Shown here piece by piece: positions 8,259 through 14,057 of a stretch of DNA of 27,703 nt (position 1 is the first letter of the stretch; each line of letters starts with the position of its first letter). The notes beneath the pieces are model-generated. The model searched no databases and had not been told where the DNA came from. It saw nothing but the letters and a program-made list of their open reading frames with translations. This DNA comes from AC-32 sp049644305 (GTDB lineage Bacteria; Actinomycetota; Thermoleophilia; Gaiellales; Gaiellaceae), in the NCBI GenBank assembly GCA_049644305.1, contig JBARRQ010000034.1, forward strand, positions 1-27,703, read 5' to 3'. The translations under genes were made by a program, and so were the position numbers.

Positions 8259-8542
8259 TCGTCCGAGCGGCCGCGCATCTGCTCCGCAGCCGCCTTTGCA
8301 CGCTCGTGCACCTCGCGCCGCCGGCCCTCGACGTCCGCGCTCGGCTCGACCTGGTCGACGGTCGTCTCTGCCGCCTCGAACTCCTCGCGCTCGGTGACGA
8401 GCGTGCGCGACTCGTCGAGTTTCCGCCGCAGCTCGGCCGCCCGCGAGTCCTCGACAGGCGACGGCGTCCGTCTCAGCGCGCGGTAGGCAGCCGCTCCCGC
8501 AACCGCTACTGCACCGGCCAGCCAGGCGATTCGGGACCTCAC
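8255..8542 (-). CDS. Small single-pass membrane protein with charged coiled-coil tail
   Basis: Hypothetical 95-residue protein. Near the N-terminus is a single membrane helix (IAWLAGAVAVAGAAAYRAL), followed by basic residues and then a long Glu/Arg-rich helical region, probably a cytoplasmic coiled coil. I chose the GTG at 8542 because TAGCAT lies 7 nt upstream (8555-8550), giving a leaderless start. The ATG at 8581 would add 13 residues and run through that promoter. It is divergent from rpsF and shares its promoter region, and it overlaps the amidase gene tail-to-tail by 4 nt. I do not recognise a named family. Confidence 0.68.
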   Translation of the reverse strand: MRSRIAWLAGAVAVAGAAAYRALRRTPSPVEDSRAAELRRKLDESRTLVTEREEFEAAETTVDQVEPSADVEGRRREVHERAKAAAEQMRGRSDD

Positions 8543-8549
8543 GAGGCCG

Positions 8550-8559
8550 ATGCTACACT
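8550..8559. promoter_or_regulatory. Bidirectional promoter core: overlapping divergent -10 elements
   Basis: The plus strand reads TACACT at 8554-8559 and the minus strand reads TAGCAT at 8555-8550, so both -10 hexamers use the same TA step. The minus element is 7 nt from the GTG of the small membrane protein. The plus element would start the rpsF operon near 8566 with a leader of about 88 nt. No clear -35 was found for either. Confidence 0.5.
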
Positions 8560-8582
8560 GCCTGCCTTCCTGCCTTGCCATC

Positions 8583-8606
8583 GCGCCGTCCGTACCCGAG
8601 CGGCGC
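8583..8606 (+). promoter_or_regulatory. Hairpin in the rpsF 5' leader
   Basis: GCGCCG (8583-8588) pairs perfectly with CGGCGC (8601-8606) around a 12-nt loop. It lies in the expected untranslated leader of rpsF. Leaders of rpsF operons in many bacteria bind the S6:S18 complex for feedback control. I can see the hairpin but cannot confirm the S6:S18 consensus, so that role is only a suggestion. Confidence 0.3.
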
Positions 8607-8653
8607 TTGCAGGCGAGGCCGCCTGAGACCGAAGGAAGGGAGGAGATCGGGGC

Positions 8654-9034
8654 GTGACCGAATACGAAATCCTGCTGATGCTCGACCCGGAGGTCCCGGA
8701 CGAGCGCCAGAACGAGATCGTCGCCCGCACGCGCGAGCTGATCGAGCGTGGGGGTGGACGCTGGGACGCCCACGAGCCGTGGGGCCGGCGCCGCCTCGCT
8801 TACGAGATCGACCACAAGGGCGAGGGCGTCTACCACCTCCTGACCTTCCAGACGGAGCCGGAGACGCTCGAGGAGATATCGCGCGTGCTCAAGATCACCG
8901 ACGGCGTCACGCGCCACATGGCCGTCCGCCGTGTCAAGGGCGCCTCGACGCGACCGCCGGAGCCGAGCCCGGAAGAGCCCGTAGCGGCGGCGGCTGTGGC
9001 GAGTCAGGATTCGGAACCGGAAAGCACCGCCTGA
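8654..9034 (+). CDS. rpsF: 30S ribosomal protein S6
   Basis: The N-terminus EYEILLMLDPEVPDERQ and the core WGRRRLAYEIDHKGEGVYHLLTF are diagnostic of S6, which pairs with S18 on the 30S platform. The 126-residue length includes an Ala/Glu/Pro-rich tail of about 25 residues beyond the ordered fold. The GTG start is preceded by GGGAGGAG (8638-8645), an adequate ribosome-binding site. First gene of the rpsF-ssb-rpsR-rplI operon. Confidence 0.97.
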   Translation: MTEYEILLMLDPEVPDERQNEIVARTRELIERGGGRWDAHEPWGRRRLAYEIDHKGEGVYHLLTFQTEPETLEEISRVLKITDGVTRHMAVRRVKGASTRPPEPSPEEPVAAAAVASQDSEPESTA

Positions 9035-9047
9035 GAGGAGAGGGAGA

Positions 9048-9479
9048 ATGGCCAACATCAACCGCGTCGTCGTCGTCGGCAACCTGACGAAGGACCCGGA
9101 GCTTCGCCACACGCCGAGCGGCACGGCCGTCTGCAAGCTGCGCCTCGCCGTCAACACCCGCCAGAAGGACGCCGGCACCGGCGAGTGGGGCGACAAGCCG
9201 AACTACTTCGACGTCACCGTTTGGGGCAACCAGGGCGAAAGCTGTGCGCAGTACCTCTCGAAGGGTCGGCCGGTCGGCGTCGACGGGCGGCTCGACTGGC
9301 GCGAGTGGGAGGCGCAGGACGGGACCAAGCGCCAGGCGGTGGAGATCATCGCCGACAGCGTCCAGTTCCTCGGTGGCCGGCCCGAGGGTGAGGGAGCGCA
9401 GCCGCAGTTCGTCCCCAGCGGGGCTCCCGCCGAGAACGCGGACTTCAGCTCCGCGGCCGACGACGACATCCCGTTCTGA
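9048..9479 (+). CDS. ssb: Single-stranded DNA-binding protein
   Basis: The OB-fold starts with INRVVVVGNLTKDPELRHTP and continues with LRLAVNTRQKD and WREWEAQDG. The 143-residue protein ends in the acidic tip DDDIPF, the docking peptide for replication and repair partners. The linker between OB-fold and tip is short compared with many actinobacterial SSBs. A purine-rich ribosome-binding site (GAGGAGAGGGAG) precedes the ATG. The stop overlaps the rpsR start by 1 nt (TGATG). It sits between S6 and S18 as in most bacteria. Confidence 0.97.
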   Translation: MANINRVVVVGNLTKDPELRHTPSGTAVCKLRLAVNTRQKDAGTGEWGDKPNYFDVTVWGNQGESCAQYLSKGRPVGVDGRLDWREWEAQDGTKRQAVEIIADSVQFLGGRPEGEGAQPQFVPSGAPAENADFSSAADDDIPF

Positions 9480-9742
9480 TGCCCCCGCGAGAGCAGCGAC
9501 AGCAACGCAAGCGCGGCCCTTCGCCCGGCGGCCCGATCCGCAAGCGCAACTGCTACTTCTGCCGCGAGAAAGTCGAAGAGGTCGACTACAAGAACGTGAA
9601 CCAGCTGCGGCGCTACGTCTCCGAGAAGGGGAAGATCCGCTCCCGGCGGATCACGGGCGCCTGCCGGCGACACCAGCGCCAGGTGGCGGCTGCGGTCAAG
9701 CGGGCGCGAGAGATGGCTCTGCTTCCCTACTCCACGGGCTGA
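9479..9742 (+). CDS. rpsR: 30S ribosomal protein S18 (zinc-ribbon form)
   Basis: An 87-residue S18 with the core VDYKNVNQLRRYVSEKGKIRSRRITG and a C-terminal helix ending LLPYSTG. It keeps a possible metal site: C25-x2-C28 (NCYFC) and C62-x2-H65 (GACRRHQ), the so-called C+ variant that binds zinc. Some bacteria carry a second, cysteine-free copy for zinc starvation; none is seen here. Overlaps ssb and rplI by 1 nt on each side, so all three are translationally coupled. Confidence 0.97.
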   Translation: MPPREQRQQRKRGPSPGGPIRKRNCYFCREKVEEVDYKNVNQLRRYVSEKGKIRSRRITGACRRHQRQVAAAVKRAREMALLPYSTG

Positions 9743-10416
9743 TGGAAGTCATCCTCCGCAAGGACGTCGACAAGGTCGGGCTCCGCGGAGAAGTCGTGGA
9801 TGTCGCGCCCGGCTTTGCCCGCAACTACCTGCTGCCGCGAAAGCTCGCCGAGACGGCGACGGCGGCCAAGGTCGCGGAGCTTCGGAAGCACGAGGAGAAG
9901 CGTGCGCGCCAGGAGGCGCAGAGCTTCGAGCAGGCTCAGGAGATTGCGGCCAGGCTAGAAGGCGCCGAGCTGCGCTTCGACGTCCCGGCGGGTGAGACCG
10001 GCACGCTCTTCGGCTCGGTCACTGCGACCGACATCGCAGAGCAGGTTTGGCAGGCCTATCGCGTGCGGATCGACAGACGCAAGCTCGAGCTGCCGGACCC
10101 GATCAAGCGGATTGGGCGTTACGAGATTCCGGTCGAGCTGTTCCCGGACGTGACCCCGGCGCTCCGCGTTGCGGTCGCGCCCGAAGGTGGTGAGCTCCCT
10201 CCGCAGGAGGAGCTGGACGCGATCGCCGCAGCGGAGGCCCTTGCCGAGGCGGAGGCACAAGCCGCGGCCGAGGCGGCGCAGGCCGAGGCCGAGGAGCAGA
10301 TCGCCGAGGTCACGGCGGAAGAAGAGGCCGAGCCGGACGCCGAGGCGGACTCGGACGCGGCTCCCGGCGACGCCTCGAACAGAGTCGCCGCCGCTCCAGA
10401 CGCGCCCGAGGGGTAA
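9742..10416 (+). CDS. rplI: 50S ribosomal protein L9 with long acidic C-terminal extension
   Basis: The start MEVILRKDVDKVGLRGEVVDVAPGFARNYLLPRKLA is the L9 signature, which binds 23S rRNA. A long connecting helix and the C-terminal domain (TGTLFGSVTATDIAEQV, GRYEIPVELFPDV) follow. The product has 224 residues where L9 usually has about 150. The extra 70 or so residues (from about 10200) are Ala/Glu/Asp-rich and probably disordered. The TGATG junction couples it to rpsR. The ATG at 9742 is certain because longer in-frame starts run through rpsR and ssb. Confidence 0.95.
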   Translation: MEVILRKDVDKVGLRGEVVDVAPGFARNYLLPRKLAETATAAKVAELRKHEEKRARQEAQSFEQAQEIAARLEGAELRFDVPAGETGTLFGSVTATDIAEQVWQAYRVRIDRRKLELPDPIKRIGRYEIPVELFPDVTPALRVAVAPEGGELPPQEELDAIAAAEALAEAEAQAAAEAAQAEAEEQIAEVTAEEEAEPDAEADSDAAPGDASNRVAAAPDAPEG

Positions 10417-10431
10417 CGAAAGCGCACAGGC

Positions 10432-10463
10432 TTCTCCACAGACCGTCCCCGGTCTGTGGATTT
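10432..10463. promoter_or_regulatory. Two DnaA-box-like sites forming a 10-bp perfect hairpin
   Basis: TTCTCCACA (10432-10440) matches the DnaA box TTATCCACA at 8 of 9 positions. TGTGGATTT (10455-10463) matches the reverse box at 7 of 9. Their cores form a perfect inverted repeat: CCACAGACCG (10436-10445), loop TCCC, CGGTCTGTGG (10450-10459). There is no T-run after it, so a terminator for rplI is less likely. DnaA binding is inferred only. Confidence 0.4.
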
Positions 10464-10497
10464 GCGCACGAATTTCCCGCTCCGAGCGGAGAAATCG

Positions 10498-10537
10498 CCC
10501 ACAGGTGTCGTCCGGGGGCTGTGGGAACCTGTGTTCC
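10498..10537. repeat. Inverted repeats upstream of dnaB
   Basis: A second CCACAG/CTGTGG pair (10499-10504 and 10519-10524) is followed at once by GGGAAC-ctgt-GTTCCC (10523-10538), a 6-bp inverted repeat. Together with the hairpin at 10436-10459, this makes three nested or adjacent inverted repeats within about 100 bp in front of dnaB. The function is unknown: protein-binding sites or a structured dnaB leader. Confidence 0.4.
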
Positions 10538-10638
10538 CTTATGCCTGCAAACCGAGCGGACCCGTCATGCACGGGCCTGTCGAAAGACAGGTCGTCCAGG
10601 CCTTCCCTGGCCGGTCCGAGAGTGCTTTTGTAGCGCCG

Positions 10639-11988
10639 ATGGCCCAGCTCGCCCAGGCCTCGCCGACCGCCCCGGTCCCGCCGCAAAATCTCGAAGCCGA
10701 GGAATCGGTTCTCGGCGCGATGATGCTCTCCCCCGGCGCGATCGGGGCGGTCAGCGAGGCGCTGGATGCCAGTGACTTCTACCGCGAGAGCCACGCCAAG
10801 ATCTACCGTGCGGCTCTTGGCCTGTACGGCAGGGGCGAGCCCGTCGACGCGATCACGCTCGTCGACGAGCTCGAGGAGCGAGGCGAGCTCGAGGACACCG
10901 GAGGGCGGGTCCGGATCCACGAGCTCGCGGCGCTCGTCCCCGCCAGCGCCAACGCCGGGCACTACGCGCGCATCGTGCGGGAGATGGCGACGCTCCGCGG
11001 GCTGATTCGGGCGGGCGGCGAGATCTCGCGACTGGGCTGGGAGCGGCCCGGAGAGGCGACCGACCTCGTCGACCGGGCTGAGCAGGTTGTCTTCGACCTG
11101 TCCCAGGCCCGGGTCACGAGCGAGTTCAGCCACATCGAGGAGCTGCTGAAGGACAGCTTCGAGCGAATCACCGCGCTGTACGAGGCCGGCGCCGAGGTGA
11201 CCGGGACACCGGCGGGGTTTCGCGACGTGGACCGGCTCACCTCCGGCTTCCAGCCCGGGAACCTGATCATCGTGGCCGCCCGCCCGAGCATGGGAAAGTC
11301 GGGGCTCGGGCTCTGCGTCGCGGCGAACCTCGCCGTTCGCGAGGAGCGCCCCGTCGCGATCTTCACTCTCGAGATGTCGAAATCGGAGGTGACGCAGCGC
11401 CTGATGTGCAGCGAGGCCAAGGTCGAGTCGCAGCGGCTTCGCACCGGCAAGCTCGGAGCCGACGACTGGCCTCGACTGACCGCGGCCTGTGACCGGCTCG
11501 CGAAGGCGCCGATCTACGTCGACGACACCGCCTCGATCACGATGATGGAGATCCGCTCCAAGGCTCGGCGACTGAAGTCGCGCGAGCCGGAGCTCGGTCT
11601 GATCGTCGTCGACTACCTCCAGCTGATGACCTCGGGCGCAACGGTCGAGAACCGCGTCCAGGAGGTGTCGCAGATCTCACGCTCGCTGAAGATCCTCGCG
11701 CGCGACCTCGACGTGCCGATCCTGGCCATGTCGCAGCTTTCGCGCGCAGTCGAGCAGCGTCACGACAAACGCCCGATCCTGTCGGACCTCCGGGAGTCCG
11801 GCTCGATCGAGCAGGACGCCGACCTCGTGCTTTTCATCTACCGCGACGAGTACTACAACGACGAGTCCGACCAGCAAGGAATCGCGGAGCTGCACCTCGC
11901 GAAGCACCGCAACGGGCCAACCGATACGGTCAAGCTCTCGTTCCTAAAGCGCTACGCCAAGTTCGCCGACCTCGCACCGACCGGGTAG
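10639..11988 (+). CDS. dnaB: Replicative DNA helicase
   Basis: A 449-residue DnaB that unwinds DNA at the replication fork. The N-terminal primase-interacting domain starts PPQNLEAEESVLGAMMLS and includes ITLVDELEERGEL. The RecA-like C-terminal domain has Walker A ARPSMGKS (about 214-221), the EMSKSEVTQRLM region, Walker B LIVVDYLQLM (about 320) and the late motifs LSRAVEQRHDKRPILSDLRESGSIEQDAD. No intein interrupts it. I chose the ATG at 10639 because homologs start just before PPQNLEAEE. In-frame codons upstream cross the repeat-rich intergenic region. It has no visible ribosome-binding site. Confidence 0.97.
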   Translation: MAQLAQASPTAPVPPQNLEAEESVLGAMMLSPGAIGAVSEALDASDFYRESHAKIYRAALGLYGRGEPVDAITLVDELEERGELEDTGGRVRIHELAALVPASANAGHYARIVREMATLRGLIRAGGEISRLGWERPGEATDLVDRAEQVVFDLSQARVTSEFSHIEELLKDSFERITALYEAGAEVTGTPAGFRDVDRLTSGFQPGNLIIVAARPSMGKSGLGLCVAANLAVREERPVAIFTLEMSKSEVTQRLMCSEAKVESQRLRTGKLGADDWPRLTAACDRLAKAPIYVDDTASITMMEIRSKARRLKSREPELGLIVVDYLQLMTSGATVENRVQEVSQISRSLKILARDLDVPILAMSQLSRAVEQRHDKRPILSDLRESGSIEQDADLVLFIYRDEYYNDESDQQGIAELHLAKHRNGPTDTVKLSFLKRYAKFADLAPTG

Positions 11989-11992
11989 AGCC

Positions 11993-12220
11993 TTGTACGA
12001 GCAAACCGTCGTCCTCCTCGCGCGCGCCACTGCCTTCACCGTTGTCTGCCAGGCCTGCACCGAGGTCGAGCCGCACGCCGACTACGCCGGCCTCACCGCG
12101 CAGGGAGCGCTACGCCTCGGGGACGACCTCGGCTGGACGACCTGCCCGCGCGGTCACCGGATCCGCGTCATCCGCGCAGGCGCAACCGTCGCCGCCGAGG
12201 CGACTTCCCCACTTTGGTAG
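11993..12220 (+). CDS. Small hypothetical protein with CxxC...CxxxH pattern
   Basis: A 75-residue frame from TTG, 4 nt after the dnaB stop. It has a possible metal-binding pattern, C19-x2-C22 (VCQACTE) and C51-x3-H55 (CPRGHR), set in beta-rich sequence. That could be a zinc ribbon. I do not recognise a family. Codon use (G/C at third positions) fits a coding region, and the position suggests cotranscription with dnaB. A TTG start without a ribosome-binding site keeps confidence moderate. Confidence 0.5.
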   Translation: MYEQTVVLLARATAFTVVCQACTEVEPHADYAGLTAQGALRLGDDLGWTTCPRGHRIRVIRAGATVAAEATSPLW

Positions 12221-12231
12221 CCGTTCACCCA

Positions 12232-12252
12232 CGCGACCGCCGGCCGGTCGCG
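12232..12252 (+). terminator. Candidate terminator hairpin after the dnaB transcription unit
   Basis: CGCGACCG (12232-12239) pairs with CGGTCGCG (12245-12252) as a perfect 8-bp stem with a 5-nt loop, followed by CTTTC, a poor T-tract. Its position between dnaB/small ORF and purA fits an intrinsic terminator of the weak type seen in high-GC genomes. Confidence 0.45.
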
Positions 12253-12258
12253 CTTTCG

Positions 12259-12304
12259 AGCTGGTGAGGGGTCCCTCCCCCTCGCCGGAATCCCTCACCT
12301 AGCT
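12259..12304 (+). repeat. Long imperfect hairpin upstream of purA
   Basis: AGCT-GGTGAGGG (12259-12270) pairs with CCCTCACC-t-AGCT (12292-12304), 12 bp with one bulge. The intervening stretch contains GAGGGG/CCCCTC, which could compete with the outer stem. It lies upstream of the proposed purA -10, so it may be a second terminator or an operator rather than a leader. Confidence 0.4.
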
Positions 12305-12352
12305 CGGAGGGTCGCTGCTACCGACCGACCGCGTCAGGCAAACTGGGAACCC

Positions 12353-13651
12353 GTGCCAGCGACCGTGATCGTCGGGGCGCAGTGGGGCGACGAGGGAAAG
12401 GGCAAGATCGTCGACCTGCTCGCCCAGCATTCAGATCTCGTCTGCCGCTACCAGGGCGGCCCGAACGCAGGGCACACCATCGTCGCCGACGGCGAGACGT
12501 ACAAGTTCAAGCACATGCCCTCGGGAATCCTCTGGGGCAAGGAGTGTGTGCTCGGCGCCGGCTGCGTGATCGACCCAGGCGTCTTCATCGAGGAGCTCGA
12601 TGATCTCGAAGCGCGCGGGATCTCGACGGAGCTCGTGCGGCTCTCGACGAACGCGCACCTGGTCATGCCGTGGCACGTCGCGCTCGACCAGGCGTCCGAA
12701 CGGCGGCTCGGCCGCCTCCAGATCGGCACGACGCGACGCGGGATCGGACCGGCCTATGCGGACAAGTCGGCGCGGGTCGGGATTCGCGTCCAAGACGTCT
12801 TCGACGCGAAGATCCTGCGCGAGAAGATCGAGCTCGCTCTCGCGGAGAAGAACGTCTGGCTCGAGCGTGTCTACGGAGCCGAGCCGCTCGACCTGGAGGA
12901 GGTAACCGCGTGCGCGGAGGGCTGGGCGAAGCGACTGCGCCCGCACATCACCGACACGTCACTCCTCGTCGACCGAGCTCTCAAGCAAGGCAAATTCGTC
13001 CTGCTCGAGGGCGCGCAGGGCACGCTGCTCGACCTCGACCACGGCACGTATCCGTTCGTGACCTCGTCCAACCCGATCGCGGCGGCAGCGGCGACCGGGA
13101 TCGGCATCGGCCCGAACAGGATCGACGCAGTGCTCGGAGTCTCTAAGGCGTACGTGACACGGGTCGGCGAGGGCCCGTTGCCGACCGAGATCGCACGCCC
13201 CGACCAGCAGCGGATGCGCGAGCTCGGCGGTGAGTACGGCACGGTCACAGGACGGGAACGCCGCTGCGGCTGGCTCGATCTCGTCGCGCTGCGCTACGCC
13301 GTAAGGCTGAACGGGTTCACGTCTCTCGCCCTCACGAAGCTGGACGTCCTTTCGAGCTTCGCGGAGCTGCCGGTCTGCCTGCGTTACCGGCTCCGTGACG
13401 GGACCGAGACCGAGGACTTTCCCGCACATCAGAGCGACTTCCACCATTGCGAACCGGTCTACGAGGCGCTGCCCGGGTGGCAGGAGCCGCTCGACGAGGT
13501 GACCGAGGTCGCCAAGCTGCCGCCGACGGCACGTGCATACGTCGAGCTCATCGAGGAGCGGCTCGAAGTCGAGGTCTCGCTGATCGGCACGGGGCGAGAG
13601 CGGGAGCGAGTGCTCGCCCAGCGAGGGCTCGAGGCGCTCGCGCGACCCTGA
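12353..13651 (+). CDS. purA: Adenylosuccinate synthase
   Basis: Joins IMP and aspartate using GTP to make adenylosuccinate, the first step from IMP to AMP. The 432-residue protein has the GTP loop GDEGKGK (12-18, with catalytic D13) and GPNAGHT with catalytic H41, both at the canonical positions. IGTTRRGIGPAYADK, EGAQGTLLDLDHGTYPFVTSSNP and TGRERRCGWLDLVALRYA are also present. Start GTG at 12353 fits homologs. It has no ribosome-binding site but CAAACT (12339-12344) lies 8 nt before it, suggesting a leaderless mRNA. It is transcribed apart from the purD-purQ genes. Confidence 0.97.
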   Translation: MPATVIVGAQWGDEGKGKIVDLLAQHSDLVCRYQGGPNAGHTIVADGETYKFKHMPSGILWGKECVLGAGCVIDPGVFIEELDDLEARGISTELVRLSTNAHLVMPWHVALDQASERRLGRLQIGTTRRGIGPAYADKSARVGIRVQDVFDAKILREKIELALAEKNVWLERVYGAEPLDLEEVTACAEGWAKRLRPHITDTSLLVDRALKQGKFVLLEGAQGTLLDLDHGTYPFVTSSNPIAAAAATGIGIGPNRIDAVLGVSKAYVTRVGEGPLPTEIARPDQQRMRELGGEYGTVTGRERRCGWLDLVALRYAVRLNGFTSLALTKLDVLSSFAELPVCLRYRLRDGTETEDFPAHQSDFHHCEPVYEALPGWQEPLDEVTEVAKLPPTARAYVELIEERLEVEVSLIGTGRERERVLAQRGLEALARP

Positions 13652-13663
13652 GCGCACCGTAAG

Positions 13664-13680
13664 CGGCGCCCTTAGCGCCG
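13664..13680. terminator. Small hairpin between purA and the antisense tiny ORFs
   Basis: CGGCGC (13664-13669) pairs with GCGCCG (13675-13680) around loop CCTTA. It sits just after the purA stop, and its loop contains the stop codon (TTA on plus) of the minus-strand tiny ORF. It could end transcription from either side, but there is no T-run. Confidence 0.3.
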
Positions 13681-13740
13681 ACGCCGGCCGAGGCTGAAGA
13701 AACCGAGCGGAAGAACGAGGAAGAGGGGCAGGAAGATCAG
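13672..13740 (-). CDS. Putative 22-residue membrane peptide, CTG start
   Basis: A minus-strand frame beginning with CTG (13740-13738) that overlaps the TGA of the ORF upstream as CTGA. The peptide is almost all hydrophobic (IFLPLFLVLPLGFFSLG) and ends in four arginines, so it reads as one membrane helix with a positive-inside end. No ATG, GTG or TTG is available. It may be expressed by termination-reinitiation, or be the second half of a 2-helix protein joined by a -1 frameshift. No family recognised. Confidence 0.35.
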   Translation of the reverse strand: MIFLPLFLVLPLGFFSLGRRRR

Positions 13741-13814
13741 TGCCCGCCGGTCACGGCGAAGACGACGGCCGCGATCACGAGGCCTGCCAACAAGAGGAGC
13801 ACCGTCGCGGGCAT
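13737..13814 (-). CDS. Putative 25-residue membrane peptide
   Basis: ATG at 13814 opens MPATVLLLLAGLVIAAVVFA followed by VTGGH, a single membrane helix. AGGAA lies about 8 nt upstream (a modest ribosome-binding site). An in-frame GTG further up (near 13853) would give a 38-residue form with a basic N-terminus. Its TGA overlaps the CTG of a second hydrophobic ORF. Both lie in the purA-purD intergenic region and point toward purA. They have no assigned function. Confidence 0.4.
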   Translation of the reverse strand: MPATVLLLLAGLVIAAVVFAVTGGH

Positions 13815-14045
13815 TACCGGGTTCCTACGCGCAGATCGTGCGCTTAATCCCACGCCTCCTTGCACAGTTTCGGCACGGTCCCGTTGCTCACACGTGCGCT
13901 TTCCACGGTTACGATCGCCTCGGGGAGGAGGCCGGGCGAACCGAACTACAGGACCTGTGGATTTCCCTACGCGCAGCTCGATCCATCCCCGCCCGTGAGT
14001 AGACCGGCTGCTGCTTCGCGAGATAGAAAGCGCCGCCTCCGTGAG
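13815..14045. other. Intergenic region upstream of purD
   Basis: No convincing protein gene. It holds one DnaA-box-like TGTGGATTT (13956-13964), identical to the site in front of dnaB, and a direct repeat CCGTGAGTAGAC (13993-14004 and 14039-14050). The second repeat copy contains the purD -10. Confidence 0.5.
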
Positions 14046-14051
14046 TAGACT
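14046..14051 (+). promoter_or_regulatory. -10 element (TAGACT) of purD, leaderless
   Basis: TAGACT followed by 6 nt and then the GTG of purD. A near copy (TAGACC) lies 46 bp upstream in the repeated 12-mer CCGTGAGTAGAC. No ribosome-binding site is present, so the transcript should begin at or next to the start codon. Confidence 0.55.
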
Positions 14052-14057
14052 CGGCGC

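Noticed and set aside
8543..8581. ATG start at 8581 for the small membrane protein
   Set aside because: It lies upstream of the TAGCAT -10 and inside the rpsF leader; the GTG at 8542 fits the promoter better.
10456..10638. N-terminal extension of DnaB
   Set aside because: The extra 61 residues cross the hairpin region and match nothing in DnaB, whose conserved part starts right after 10639.
10417..10638. Full oriC call
   Set aside because: It has only two reasonable DnaA-box matches, no AT-rich unwinding region and no dnaA/dnaN in the window. Kept only as DnaA-box-like sites.
9955..11133. 392-codon minus-strand frame over rplI and dnaB
   Set aside because: It would cross the dnaB upstream region and lies opposite two essential genes.
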